Below are positions 17,781 to 25,772 of a stretch of DNA of 45,886 nucleotides, one piece after another. The number at the start of each line of letters is the position of its first letter. Positions within the stretch are counted from its first letter, which is position 1. A program made the position numbers and the translations under genes. The notes beneath the pieces are model-generated. The model saw only the letters and a list, made by a program, of their open reading frames with translations, was not told where the DNA came from and did no database searches. Origin of the DNA: CAZOVB01 sp964583095 (GTDB lineage: Bacteria; Planctomycetota; Phycisphaerae; SM23-33). The DNA lies in the NCBI GenBank assembly GCA_964583095.1, contig CAZOVB010000034.1, positions 1 through 45,886 on the forward strand, in the 5' to 3' direction.

Positions 17781-19481
17781 TCAGTCCCCGGTGACCTTTC
17801 GGATAATCGGATCCACAACCCGGTTGCTCAGGAAATGCACCCGATCGGCGGTCCACTCCTGGTAGCGGTCGGGCTTCTCCAGCCGGAGATAGTTGCTCAT
17901 CAGGGCCAGCATCAGACCCAGACCCAGAACGACCCCCACCAGGGGCAGGAGGAATCGGGTTCGAAGCTTGCGGTAACGTTTCTGGGCAGGGGTGACGATC
18001 TCGCCGATGACACCGTGAATCGGAACGCCGAAGTACCGGGAAGCGTCCTCCGGGGTCGAAATCGTGCGATCCATCAGGTGCCCCAGGAAGACCAGGCCGG
18101 CCCCCGCAGCCAGGCCGAGCAGAATCGATCCACCGGCAACCATGAGGAACTTGGGCGAGGAGGGCTTCTGCTGGGGCTTGGCCATCGAGATCGATTCCAG
18201 GCGGGTGCGATGGCGTCCGACCTCTTCGTTGAGCCTCTGCTTCAGATCCAGCAGGTCGCCCTGGACATCGTCATAGCGCTTCCGGGCCGTGTCGCGGACC
18301 ACCTTGAGCTTCTCGTGTTCTTCGCTGTAACGGTTGAAGTCGGTCCGGGCGCGGTTGCGGGAAGCGAGCTTCTCATCGACCAGTTCCAGGTCCTTCTCGA
18401 AGCTCTCGATCTGGGTGCGTGTGAGCTTCAAATCCAGGGTCAGGCTGTATCCGACCCTGCCGCCCTCCCGCTGAACGTTGGGAATCTCATCGAGTTGCTT
18501 TTCCAGGGCGGCGATTCGCGTTTCCTGGTCGGCGATGTAGTCCTTCATCTTGATCACATTCGGATGAGCGTCGGTCATCCGATTGATCGTCTTCATGTTG
18601 TGCAGGCTGTCGCGGGAACGCTCGAGCTCTTCCTCGATCTTGGTGATTTCCTCGTAGAGTTTGGCGGCCTTGGCGTTGTCTTTCTTGACCGGCGGGCCGG
18701 AGACCGATTCTTCGATCTCCTTCTTCTTGGTCTCAAGCCCATCGAGTTTGAAGCGGGCCAGATCCAGGTCGCGCTTGAGGTCTTCCCGCCGACGCTCCAG
18801 GGCCTCGATGCCGGCCTTGATCGAGTTCAGGTCCTCCGTCACGTGCGGATGCTCATCCTGAAACTGCATCAGGTTGTGCTGGGCGGCTGTGTACTTGTGG
18901 TAGGCGTCCTTTTCCTCTTCTTCGCGGAGCCCGACCTGTCGCTTGAGTTCATCGAACATCCACTGGGTGAAATCGTTGATGTACTCATCGGTGAGGGCAT
19001 TGACGAATTCGGCGGCTTTTTCCGGATCGTCGTGGGTGAAGCTGACCTGCCATTCATCGACGGCCGCGGTCTTGGTCACCGGCTTGACGGAGATATTCGA
19101 GCGCCATGTCTCGACGCGGTCCTGGAGCATGCGAAGCCCCTCGGGGGTGTATTCGCCGGTTTCGTCGCGGGGCAGGTCGCGAAGCATACCGATGCTTTCA
19201 GCCGCCGCTTCGATATTCTCGGGACGCTTGAGCTCGGTTTCCACCGTGCTTCGCTGAACGTCGCCGAACGATGCCCCTTTTTCCGCCTTATCACCCAAGG
19301 CAATGCGAGCCTTGTCGCGCCGCTGGAAGGTCCTCGATGAGGTAAAGCTCTTGGGCCAGTAATGGAAAAAAATAGCAACCAGAATGGCCACCAGCCCGGC
19401 TCCCATGAGAAACAGGGAGACTCGCTGAAAGATTGCCCGAAGCAGATCGCGGGGCGTCTTTTTGTCTTTGGATTCGCTCAT
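17781..19481 (-). CDS. Polysaccharide chain-length determinant (Wzz/GumC-like)
   Basis: A 566-residue polysaccharide co-polymerase. A first membrane helix spans about residues 19-41, a periplasmic region with long coiled-coil segments extends to about 435, and membrane helices follow at about 445-468 and 510-531. A DRTISTPEDASRYFGVPIHGVI segment, recognisable by its end GVPIHGVI, lies between them and is the usual approach to the cytoplasmic kinase region in GumC-type proteins, but no kinase domain is attached. It should set chain length together with the polymerase and activate the kinase at 16806-17726. A third membrane helix close to the C-terminus is unlike the common two-helix layout. 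The gene is 37 bp downstream of the export lipoprotein gene. Confidence 0.88.
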   Translation of the reverse strand: MSESKDKKTPRDLLRAIFQRVSLFLMGAGLVAILVAIFFHYWPKSFTSSRTFQRRDKARIALGDKAEKGASFGDVQRSTVETELKRPENIEAAAESIGMLRDLPRDETGEYTPEGLRMLQDRVETWRSNISVKPVTKTAAVDEWQVSFTHDDPEKAAEFVNALTDEYINDFTQWMFDELKRQVGLREEEEKDAYHKYTAAQHNLMQFQDEHPHVTEDLNSIKAGIEALERRREDLKRDLDLARFKLDGLETKKKEIEESVSGPPVKKDNAKAAKLYEEITKIEEELERSRDSLHNMKTINRMTDAHPNVIKMKDYIADQETRIAALEKQLDEIPNVQREGGRVGYSLTLDLKLTRTQIESFEKDLELVDEKLASRNRARTDFNRYSEEHEKLKVVRDTARKRYDDVQGDLLDLKQRLNEEVGRHRTRLESISMAKPQQKPSSPKFLMVAGGSILLGLAAGAGLVFLGHLMDRTISTPEDASRYFGVPIHGVIGEIVTPAQKRYRKLRTRFLLPLVGVVLGLGLMLALMSNYLRLEKPDRYQEWTADRVHFLSNRVVDPIIRKVTGD

Positions 19482-19518
19482 GGTCAGGTTCTCAATCTCG
19501 CCGGGGGCGCCGACGGGG

Positions 19519-20340
19519 TTACGGCGTCGCTCCGGCCGCTGCGAACTGGGCGGGGGTCGACATGGCCGACAACGCCGGTCGCACCGGGAACAGGACGTTC
19601 TGGATGGCCAGGCCGACCTTGGCGAACGGATTGGCCTGAACGTAGATGATGTCGTTGGGCTTGAGCAGGATGTTCTGGCTGAAGTCGCCCTTTTCGTACA
19701 TGGCCGTGAGGTTCACGAGCATGCGGTATCTGGGATTGCCCGGTTGTTCGGGCTGCACACCCCAGAGGCGGTACTCGCGGGAGGCCTGCTTGCCCTCGGG
19801 CCATTCCTGTCCGCCCACCTGAGGCGAATCGCCGCGAACGACCCAGATTCTCTCCGGCCAGGCCAACTGCGTCGGCTGGGCCGATGCCAGGGCGTCCAGC
19901 AACGTGTCGCGCCCGGTCCAGCGCCGGGGGCCGGCCCCGGCAACCTGCCCGAAGATGTAAAACTTCTGAGAATTGTACCCGGCGATGTTGACGGTGGCAT
20001 CGGTTTCTTCGTAGTACGCTTTGGCCTGCTCGGCCAGGACCTCTTCGATCTCCTTGGGGGTCTTGCCGGCTACGTAGATCTCCCCGAGCAGGGGCAGATT
20101 CAGATAGCCGTCGGGACGCACCTGCTGGGTCACATCCTGCAATTCGAGGATCGTCCGGGAAGAGATGCTGATCGCGTCGGGGGGATAGATGCGGTATTCG
20201 TCGGCTGAGACGACCGAATCGCGTGGCCTCTGCAGGAAGGCATTGACGGTCGAGGCGTCATAGTAGGTATTGCAGCCTGTGGCCAGGGCCATCAGCACCA
20301 GTGCGAGCAAGACGTTGCATTTTGTCATGGTTTTCCCCAT
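19519..20340 (-). CDS. Outer-membrane polysaccharide export lipoprotein (Wza/EpsE-like)
   Basis: A 273-residue exported lipoprotein. The signal peptide ends in a lipobox LATG-C23. The mature part has the polysaccharide-export (Poly_export) domain: YRIYPPDAISI, VRPDGYLNLPLLGEIYVAGKT described by its VRPDG and GEIYVAG elements, and a C-terminal SLBB-like repeat ending LLKPNDIIYVQ. It should form the outer-membrane channel for the polymer. The ATG at 20340 is preceded by GGAGG eight bases upstream; seven more open codons lie upstream without such a site. It is the first gene of the long minus-strand EPS operon. Confidence 0.9.
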   Translation of the reverse strand: MGKTMTKCNVLLALVLMALATGCNTYYDASTVNAFLQRPRDSVVSADEYRIYPPDAISISSRTILELQDVTQQVRPDGYLNLPLLGEIYVAGKTPKEIEEVLAEQAKAYYEETDATVNIAGYNSQKFYIFGQVAGAGPRRWTGRDTLLDALASAQPTQLAWPERIWVVRGDSPQVGGQEWPEGKQASREYRLWGVQPEQPGNPRYRMLVNLTAMYEKGDFSQNILLKPNDIIYVQANPFAKVGLAIQNVLFPVRPALSAMSTPAQFAAAGATP

Positions 20341-20463
20341 GGCTGTTTCCTCCCTCGACAATTGTAGAGTCGAGCGGAGAAGGGTTCTCCTTTTCCTGTC
20401 AGCTTCCCACGCGAATCTTTACGCCGCTGTTGCTGTGCGGTTCAAAGAAACCGGCAATCCGTG

Positions 20464-20473
20464 CCGACGTCGG
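20464..20473. repeat. Perfect 10-bp palindrome in the EPS leader
   Basis: CCGACGTCGG lies about 20 bp on the downstream (minus-strand transcription) side of a candidate -10 box. It could be an operator half of a regulator site together with the palindrome at 20503-20516, or occur by chance in GC-rich DNA. Confidence 0.3.
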
Positions 20474-20491
20474 AAGTTCCGCTGGGAATAG

Positions 20492-20519
20492 ATTCTACCC
20501 GCTTTCCCGCGGGAAACAA
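20492..20519 (-). promoter_or_regulatory. Candidate promoter of the minus-strand EPS operon with overlapping operator-like palindrome
   Basis: On the minus strand TTGTTT (20519-20514) and TAGAAT (20497-20492) are 16 bp apart; the -10 matches the sigma70 consensus at five of six positions, the -35 only at three. A perfect 14-bp palindrome, TTTCCCGCGGGAAA (20503-20516), overlaps the -35 and the spacer, a classical place for a repressor site. Predicted transcripts would have a leader of about 150 bases before the export lipoprotein. Confidence 0.35.
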
Positions 20520-20733
20520 AGATTCCGCCGGGGCGGGGCGGTGTCCAACGGTCCTGCATCCTACTTATCGGGCCAACGGGGCGGGCCTTTAACTACGATC
20601 TGGACGACACTTGCGCAGATCGGGGCCCGGGAGGAAATGTCCGCCGCTTGCGTCCAGAATTTGTCTGAAATCTAATTGCCTTAAAGAGCAAGAGTTACGT
20701 TTTTCGGTGCTTTCACATTCTTTTTTTTGTCCC

Positions 20734-20761
20734 TTGCGGGTTGGCACCAAGCGGCTACAAT
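20734..20761 (+). promoter_or_regulatory. Candidate promoter for the initiating sugar transferase
   Basis: TTGCGG (20734-20739) and TACAAT (20756-20761) are separated by 16 bp on the plus strand. The -10 is good (five of six), the -35 poor. It follows an AT-rich stretch and would give a leader of about 265 bases before the ATG at 21033. Confidence 0.3.
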
Positions 20762-20798
20762 ATGGAGACTGAAGAAGGAAGGTTTTCCGTGAGGTTCC

Positions 20799-20820
20799 CG
20801 TTGCCCCGAGGGTGGCAACG
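20799..20820 (+). other. Hairpin in the sugar transferase leader
   Basis: CGTTGCC (20799-20805) pairs perfectly with GGCAACG (20814-20820) around an 8-base loop. It lies about 40 bases into the predicted leader. No known riboswitch consensus was recognised. Confidence 0.3.
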
Positions 20821-21032
20821 CCAATAAAGGATGGGAAGCAGAGCCCCGCAGAGCAGAGCTCCGCAAGACTTGGCTGTCCATCGCTGCCTGGAGCAGACCC
20901 GGCGACGCCGAAGCGGAACATCAGAACGGATTCGCATGCCCGGACCCGCGCCCTGCTTTATCTGATTGGCAGTACTGCAGGGCCGGCGGCGTCAAAGGCA
21001 AGCGAGGGATTGGGCCAGACGAGGTGAGGGAA

Positions 21033-21689
21033 ATGCCAGAGCCTATTACAATCATCGGAGTTGGAGGAAGCCTGACGGGCCTGACCATGCATCTGGCCCG
21101 CAGGCACTTCGAAATCGCAAAAGACGTGCTGGACGTGACACTGGGCATGTTCTGCCTGATCCTGTCCCTGCCCGTCCTGCTTCTCTGCGCCCTGCTGATC
21201 AAAATCTCCGACGGCGGGCCGATCTTCTTTGTCCAGACCCGTGCCGGCAAGGACGGGCGGGACTTCCGCATGTACAAGCTGCGCTCCATGTTCCTCGACG
21301 CCGAGAAACGCAGCGGAGCCGTCTGGGCCCAGAAGCACGACCCCCGCGTCATGCCCCTGTGCCGCTGGATGAGAAGAAGCCACGTCGATGAACTGCCCCA
21401 GTTGATCAATGTCATCAAGGGCGAGATGTCTCTCATCGGCCCCCGCCCCGAGAGGCCCGAGATCATCAACGAACTCGAACAGACCTACCCCGACGTCCGC
21501 CGGCGACTGGCCGTAAAGCCCGGCATTACCGGGCTGGCCCAGATCCGCAACGGCTACGATACCAGCGTCGAGGCCTTCAAGCACAAGCTCTCAGCCGACG
21601 TGGAATACATCCGACGCCGATGCTGGAGGCTGGAACTCAAGATCCTCGCCCTGACGTTCCTGAAGTTCCGCGACAACAAGTCGCACTGA
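21033..21689 (+). CDS. Undecaprenyl-phosphate sugar-1-phosphate transferase (initiating enzyme)
   Basis: A 218-residue short-form polyprenyl-phosphate glycosyl-1-phosphate transferase (bacterial sugar transferase family, PglC/WcaJ core). A membrane segment covers about residues 30-57, followed by the signatures QTRAGKDGRDFRMYKLRSM (about 66-84), SHVDELPQLINVIKGEMS with the catalytic Asp-Glu pair, and GPRPERPE. The long N-terminal four-helix part of WcaJ/WbaP is absent. It should attach the first sugar phosphate to the lipid carrier and so start repeat-unit assembly for the divergent operon. The ATG at 21033 has GAGGTG six bases upstream; a GTG at 21024 is in frame but less well placed. A strong terminator follows. 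Confidence 0.92.
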   Translation: MPEPITIIGVGGSLTGLTMHLARRHFEIAKDVLDVTLGMFCLILSLPVLLLCALLIKISDGGPIFFVQTRAGKDGRDFRMYKLRSMFLDAEKRSGAVWAQKHDPRVMPLCRWMRRSHVDELPQLINVIKGEMSLIGPRPERPEIINELEQTYPDVRRRLAVKPGITGLAQIRNGYDTSVEAFKHKLSADVEYIRRRCWRLELKILALTFLKFRDNKSH

Positions 21690-21715
21690 GAACGCAAAGC
21701 GACTTTCGATAAATC

Positions 21716-21756
21716 AAGCCCCGTGGCCTGAGGCGGCGGGGCTTTCTTCTTTCTTC
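21716..21756 (+). terminator. Rho-independent terminator after the sugar transferase
   Basis: AAGCCCCG (21716-21723) pairs perfectly with CGGGGCTT (21737-21744); an inner GCC/GGC pair extends the hairpin, and a pyrimidine tail rich in T follows (TTTCTTCTTTCTTC). Confidence 0.75.
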
Positions 21757-21802
21757 GAAATCACAGACGATCTCTGGACCCAGAACCCGCCCACCGTGGG
21801 CG

Positions 21803-22126
21803 TCAAAGCTTCCAGGGCTCCTCGTCCTCGTCCGGTTCTTCGGGCTCTTCGTACTTCCAGCTTTCGGCGTCTTCCTGCTCGTCGATCTCGCGCTCCATGA
21901 ACTTGAACATTTTCTCCTGCATGGGGGCGAGCTTCTGATAGTAGCCAAGCTGAGCCTGGTAAGCCGCCGACATCTGCCCCATCTGGGCCGACATCTGGTT
22001 GATCTTGATCAACTGCCATTTCATCAGGCATTCCGGTTCGACAATCGTTGAGAACGGATCGCACGTCAGCGCGATCTCTCCGCTCTCGCTTCGGGTGAAA
22101 TATTGGCATTGTTCGCAGTGAATCAT
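21803..22126 (-). CDS. Small acidic hypothetical protein with CxxC motif
   Basis: A 107-residue protein of unknown function. It opens MIHCEQCQYF with a CxxC pair, has two more cysteines about 25-35 residues later (LTCDPF, PECLMKW), a Met/Gln-rich helical centre (QMSAQMGQMSAAY) and a very acidic tail of Glu/Asp/Pro. The four cysteines could hold a zinc ion. The start at 22126 was chosen because AAGGA lies six bases upstream; an open frame continues further upstream but shows no protein-like content. It is transcribed against the sugar transferase and away from the PEP-CTERM gene. I do not recognise a named family. Confidence 0.7.
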   Translation of the reverse strand: MIHCEQCQYFTRSESGEIALTCDPFSTIVEPECLMKWQLIKINQMSAQMGQMSAAYQAQLGYYQKLAPMQEKMFKFMEREIDEQEDAESWKYEEPEEPDEDEEPWKL

Positions 22127-22400
22127 GATCGGTCCTTGGTTTGAGACGTTCGGGGTGCCCGCCGTTACTATACCCGAAGCGCCCCGGCAGATACAATCGC
22201 TGCCGCAATCACTTCCGCTTCGATCGGTTTTGCGTTGGCCGGCACTTGCAGCCAGGCAGGTCGTGGCAGGCCTGCCTGCGGTGGCTGCGTCTCCTGCGGC
22301 GATTCTCCAATTTCGTTCCTTCCATGTCCTGCCCGGACGGAAAAGGAGGGAAATGGGTTTTTTGCGGCCAAATCCAGGCCACAATACGGTCATCACCTTA

Positions 22401-22428
22401 TTGCTAAATGCTCAGTTTTTGATACAAT
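22401..22428 (+). promoter_or_regulatory. Promoter of the PEP-CTERM gene
   Basis: TTGCTA (22401-22406) and TACAAT (22423-22428) are 16 bp apart, matching the sigma70 consensus at four and five of six positions in a locally AT-rich stretch. This gives a leader of about 135 bases before the GTG at 22571. Confidence 0.5.
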
Positions 22429-22570
22429 AGTCTCCGTAAATACGGGTGGACTGGCAGTCTGTGAGGGTTGTCTTTCTAACGGAGGCTCGGAACCGGATTC
22501 TGGTTTTGTCCTTGGAGGGCATGATCCGGGGCTCCCCCGTTACACATGGATTTGGAAAAGGAGTCTTTTC

Positions 22571-23485
22571 GTGTCACGAACGTGTATTCAAGCAGTTTCG
22601 GTCATGGTGGCCATCGTTTCGCTGGTTTCGGCTGCTTCGGCAAACTCGGCCTTTGACAGCCAATCCGACAACGAAACCGACCAGTACGGCTACTACTATG
22701 CCATGACGGGTGGCAAGTTCCCCACCGGGACCACACCCAACGGCGACAACGCCTCTGGAGGAACCTTCCGGTTCCTGCTGGATTCTCCCGTCTGGGGCAG
22801 CTATACCCTGGGCCAATGGAACAAGGATGACTGGTTCGAGTCCAACGCCAGTCTTGCCCTGACCCTTCGAAACGGACAGGCAACCGTGTACGACAACAAC
22901 GGACTCGAAGACGGCAGCTACGGCGACTACTACGATGCGAGCAACCTCTCGGCCAGCGGCGACAAGCCCGGGCTCTACCGGGGGTATGCGATGTCCAATA
23001 ACTTTGACTGGATCTACGCCGGCTATTTCAAGATCGAGGAAACCGTCCAAGTCACTGAGATTATCGGCTATTTCGACCCCAACAGCGGTTTTGATCCGGA
23101 TTCGCCCGACATCCTGTTCGATATGAACATCTGGTCGGCCTATCAGGACATGCCCGATACTCGCCCGACAAGCTGGATGCCCGTCAACACCGGCGGCTTC
23201 ACCGGCGATGTCTTTTCCGCCAAGAATACTCCGGGCACCTTCGCCTGGTCGGATACCGGCGTGGACCGCGTCTTCGGTACGGACTACAACAACGCAACCG
23301 ACGACATCCACCGACTCAGCTACAGCCTCGAAGAGGCCCTGACCCTCGAACCCGGCGTCTATTTCTTCAGCCACGATGCTGAGATCGCCGCTTCCCAGCC
23401 GGTTCCTGAGCCGGTGACGATGCTGGCTTTCGCATCGGCCGCTGCGGGCCTGGGCGGGTACATCCGCCGGCGCCGCCGCGCCTGA
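22571..23485 (+). CDS. PEP-CTERM sorting-domain protein
   Basis: A 304-residue secreted protein. An N-terminal signal peptide (about residues 1-25, ending SAASANSA) is followed by a Tyr/Asn/Gly/Asp-rich body without recognised catalytic motif, and the C-terminus has the PEP-CTERM tripartite signal: VPEPVTM, a hydrophobic Ala/Gly stretch and an Arg cluster (YIRRRRRA). Such proteins are processed by an exosortase and are thought to associate with the exopolysaccharide, which fits its place next to the EPS locus. The GTG start has AAAAGGAG seven bases upstream; no ATG is as well placed. It has its own promoter and terminator and is probably a single-gene unit. Confidence 0.88.
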   Translation: MSRTCIQAVSVMVAIVSLVSAASANSAFDSQSDNETDQYGYYYAMTGGKFPTGTTPNGDNASGGTFRFLLDSPVWGSYTLGQWNKDDWFESNASLALTLRNGQATVYDNNGLEDGSYGDYYDASNLSASGDKPGLYRGYAMSNNFDWIYAGYFKIEETVQVTEIIGYFDPNSGFDPDSPDILFDMNIWSAYQDMPDTRPTSWMPVNTGGFTGDVFSAKNTPGTFAWSDTGVDRVFGTDYNNATDDIHRLSYSLEEALTLEPGVYFFSHDAEIAASQPVPEPVTMLAFASAAAGLGGYIRRRRRA

Positions 23486-23510
23486 TCTTCTTCTGTTCTC
23501 TTTCTCCTCC

Positions 23511-23558
23511 ACCCGTCGCAGGCGATCGGCAACGGTCGTCTGCGGCGGGTTGTTTTTT
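23511..23558 (+). terminator. Rho-independent terminator after the PEP-CTERM gene
   Basis: ACCCGTCGCAG (23511-23521) pairs with CTGCGGCGGGT (23540-23550) over 11 positions with a single G-U pair, and is followed by TGTTTTTT. Confidence 0.8.
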
Positions 23559-23635
23559 GCCCGGGGCCGACGCAATCACTGTCGGGACAGATCTTTGCAT
23601 TGGAAAGAGAATTCGTATGCCTGGGGCAATGTTGT

Positions 23636-23664
23636 TTGACCCTCCAGGCCGGGGGCGATACCAT
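23636..23664 (+). promoter_or_regulatory. Promoter of the ACT-UPF0210-zwf-pgl gene group
   Basis: TTGACC (23636-23641) and TACCAT (23659-23664) with a 17-bp spacer match sigma70 at five and four of six positions, 23 bp before the ATG at 23688. Confidence 0.5.
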
Positions 23665-23687
23665 CTGGAGCGAAAGTCGAGGAGCCG

Positions 23688-24305
23688 ATGGCCAACCGCT
23701 ACGAGAATATCTATGTCCTGAGCGTCCTGAGCGATGACCACCCCGGCATCGTAGCTGCGGTGGGCAGTGCAATCGATCATTTCGACGGCAATATCGACGC
23801 GTGCAGCCAGACGGTCCTGCGGGGGTTCTTCACGCTGATCATGGTCGTCTCGCTTCCCGATTCGGTCGATCCGGAGCAGCTTCGCCGGGAGATCCGCCGC
23901 CAGGATGTCCGCGGCAGCGATCTGCAGGTCTCGGTCCGCTCCTTCACCGCCCGGACGCCCCACGAGCCGGGCGAGCCGGTCGAACGATTCGTCATCACCG
24001 CCTTCGGATCGGACACCCCCGGCGTTGTCCTCAAGTTCAGCCGGTACCTCGCCGGCAAGGACATCAACATCGTGGACCTGTACGGCCAGCGGCTCGAGGG
24101 GCAGTTCACGCTCATCAGCCAGGTGGAGATCCCCACGCGCCTGGATTTGCCAATGCTCCAGGAAGACCTGGCCCACCTGGGCAGGGAGAGTCAATTCACC
24201 GTGCGTCTGCAGCACGAGGATATCTTCGTTGCGACCAACCAGTTGCGTCTGCGGTCCGACCGTCAGGGACTCTGGAAGGTCCCGCCGCCTGCCCGGAATC
24301 CCTGA
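23688..24305 (+). CDS. Tandem ACT-domain protein (GcvR-like)
   Basis: A 205-residue protein with two ACT domains. The first covers about residues 8-85 (LSVLSDDHPGIVAAVGSAI) and the second about 100-180 (FVITAFGSDTPGVVLKFSRYL). ACT domains bind amino acids or similar small ligands and regulate enzymes or transcription; the closest named relative is GcvR. No DNA-binding domain is visible. GAGGAG lies three bases before the ATG. The next gene encodes a UPF0210 protein; ACT protein plus UPF0210 is a recurrent gene pair in distant bacteria and archaea, so the two probably act together, possibly with the ACT protein as ligand sensor. Confidence 0.82.
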   Translation: MANRYENIYVLSVLSDDHPGIVAAVGSAIDHFDGNIDACSQTVLRGFFTLIMVVSLPDSVDPEQLRREIRRQDVRGSDLQVSVRSFTARTPHEPGEPVERFVITAFGSDTPGVVLKFSRYLAGKDINIVDLYGQRLEGQFTLISQVEIPTRLDLPMLQEDLAHLGRESQFTVRLQHEDIFVATNQLRLRSDRQGLWKVPPPARNP

Positions 24306-24324
24306 GCCCTCCTGCGAGATCCGC

Positions 24325-25698
24325 ATGCTCCATACCGACGAGATTATCTCAACGATCGAAATGCTCCACACCGAGCACCTGGACGTGCGAACGGTGACTC
24401 TGGCGCTGAACGTGGACGACTGCTCGGCCGGCAGCGTCGACACCCTCTGCCGCAAGCTCGAAGCCAAGATCCTCTCCCGCGCCTCCAGGCTGGTGCGGGC
24501 CTGTGAAGAAATCGGGGCCAAGTACGGCATCCCCGTCACCAACAAGCGACTGGCCATTTCCCCGGTGACGCACATCCTGGCCGGTCACGGCCGGGCTGCG
24601 GCGCTGGAAGTCGCCCAGACCCTCGACGACGCCGCCGCCCAGTGCGGGGTGGACCTGGTCGGGGGATTCACCGCGCTGGTCCAGAAAGGCATGACCCCCA
24701 CCGACCTGCTGGTGATGAAGGCCCTGCCGGAAGTGCTTTCCACTACCCAGCGGGTCTGCTCGTCGGTCAACGTGGCCTCCAGCCAGGCCGGCATCAACAT
24801 GGACGCCGTCTCCCTGATGGGTCAGGTGGTCTGCGATATCTCCCAGGCCTCAGCCGACCAGCAGGGCTTTGGCTGTGCCAAGCTGGTGGTCTTTGCGAAC
24901 ATCCCCTCGGACAACCCCTTCATGGCCGGGGCGTACATGGGAGCCGGCGAACCCGAAGCCACCGTCAATATCGGCGTCTCGGGACCGGGCGTGGTTGGAC
25001 AGGCCCTGCGAAAGCGCGTCGAATCCGGCGAGAAGCTCACTCTCGGCGACCTGGCCGAGGAGATCAAGATCACCAGCTTCCGCGTCACGCGGGTGGGAGA
25101 GCTGATCGGGCGGGAAGTCGCCGCCGCCCTGGATGTCGCCTTTGGCATCGTGGATCTGTCCCTGGCTCCCACGCCGCAGATCGGCGACAGCGTCGGGGAA
25201 ATTCTTCAGGCCCTGGGAATCGAGCGCATCGGGGCCCCGGGCTCGACCGCTGCGGTGGCCATGCTCAATGATGCGGTCAAGAAGGGCGGGCTCTTCGCCT
25301 CCAGCAGCGTCGGAGGCCTCAGCGGCGCGTTCATCCCCGTCTGCGAAGATGCAGCCCTGGCCCAGGCCGTCGCCCAGGGAGCGCTGGTCATCGAGAAACT
25401 CGAAGCGATGACCAGCGTCTGCTCGGTCGGGCTGGACATGATCCCCATCCCCGGTGACACGCCGCCGGCGACCATCGCGGCGATGATTGCCGACGAGATG
25501 GCCATCGGGGTGGTGAACAACAAGACGACCGCGGCCAGGCTGATCCCGGTTCCGGGAGGCACTTCGGGGCAGGTGGTGGAGTTCGGGGGGCTCTTCGGCT
25601 CGGCTCCGATCATGGATATCCGGAACGTCGGCGCGGCGGATCGATTCATCGCCCTGGGGGGCAGAATTCCCGCTCCCCTGCGCTCGCTGACCAATTGA
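24325..25698 (+). CDS. UPF0210 (DUF711) family protein
   Basis: A 457-residue protein of the widespread UPF0210/PFL-like family, whose biochemical role is not established. Characteristic segments include TVTLALNVDDCS near residue 23, TNKRLAISPVTHI near 73, VNIGVSGPGVVG near 215, LAPTPQIGDSVGEIL near 280 and a C-terminal PVPGGTSGQVVEFGGLFG. The length agrees with the family. The start at 24325 begins 19 bases after the ACT gene stop; the open frame reaches further upstream but inside that gene. The fold is related to glycyl-radical-like/PFL barrels according to family annotations, but no glycyl-radical motif was seen here. Confidence 0.85.
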   Translation: MLHTDEIISTIEMLHTEHLDVRTVTLALNVDDCSAGSVDTLCRKLEAKILSRASRLVRACEEIGAKYGIPVTNKRLAISPVTHILAGHGRAAALEVAQTLDDAAAQCGVDLVGGFTALVQKGMTPTDLLVMKALPEVLSTTQRVCSSVNVASSQAGINMDAVSLMGQVVCDISQASADQQGFGCAKLVVFANIPSDNPFMAGAYMGAGEPEATVNIGVSGPGVVGQALRKRVESGEKLTLGDLAEEIKITSFRVTRVGELIGREVAAALDVAFGIVDLSLAPTPQIGDSVGEILQALGIERIGAPGSTAAVAMLNDAVKKGGLFASSSVGGLSGAFIPVCEDAALAQAVAQGALVIEKLEAMTSVCSVGLDMIPIPGDTPPATIAAMIADEMAIGVVNNKTTAARLIPVPGGTSGQVVEFGGLFGSAPIMDIRNVGAADRFIALGGRIPAPLRSLTN

Positions 25699-25772
25699 AG
25701 GAATAGACTGTAACAGGCCATCGCCTCCCCGGCCCTTTCCCGGAGGAGCCAACCCGTTACGAAGGAGCAGGT

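Larger units (their letters stand above)
20341..21032. promoter_or_regulatory. Divergent EPS regulatory region
   Basis: About 690 bp without a credible gene separate the minus-strand EPS operon from the plus-strand initiating sugar transferase. It contains candidate promoters in both directions (20492-20519 minus, 20734-20761 plus), two perfect palindromes (20464-20473 and 20503-20516) and a hairpin in the plus-strand leader (20799-20820), each listed separately. Open frames inside it have no recognisable protein content. Confidence 0.6.

Noticed and set aside
16836..19340. Long plus-strand open frame opposite the kinase and chain-length genes
   Set aside because: It spans two well-supported genes on the other strand, has no recognisable domain and arises from their codon bias.
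20742..20760. Sigma54-like TTGGCAC element upstream of the sugar transferase
   Set aside because: The GG is present but the GC of the -12 element is not at the required distance (the bases there are CT), so a sigma54 promoter is not supported.
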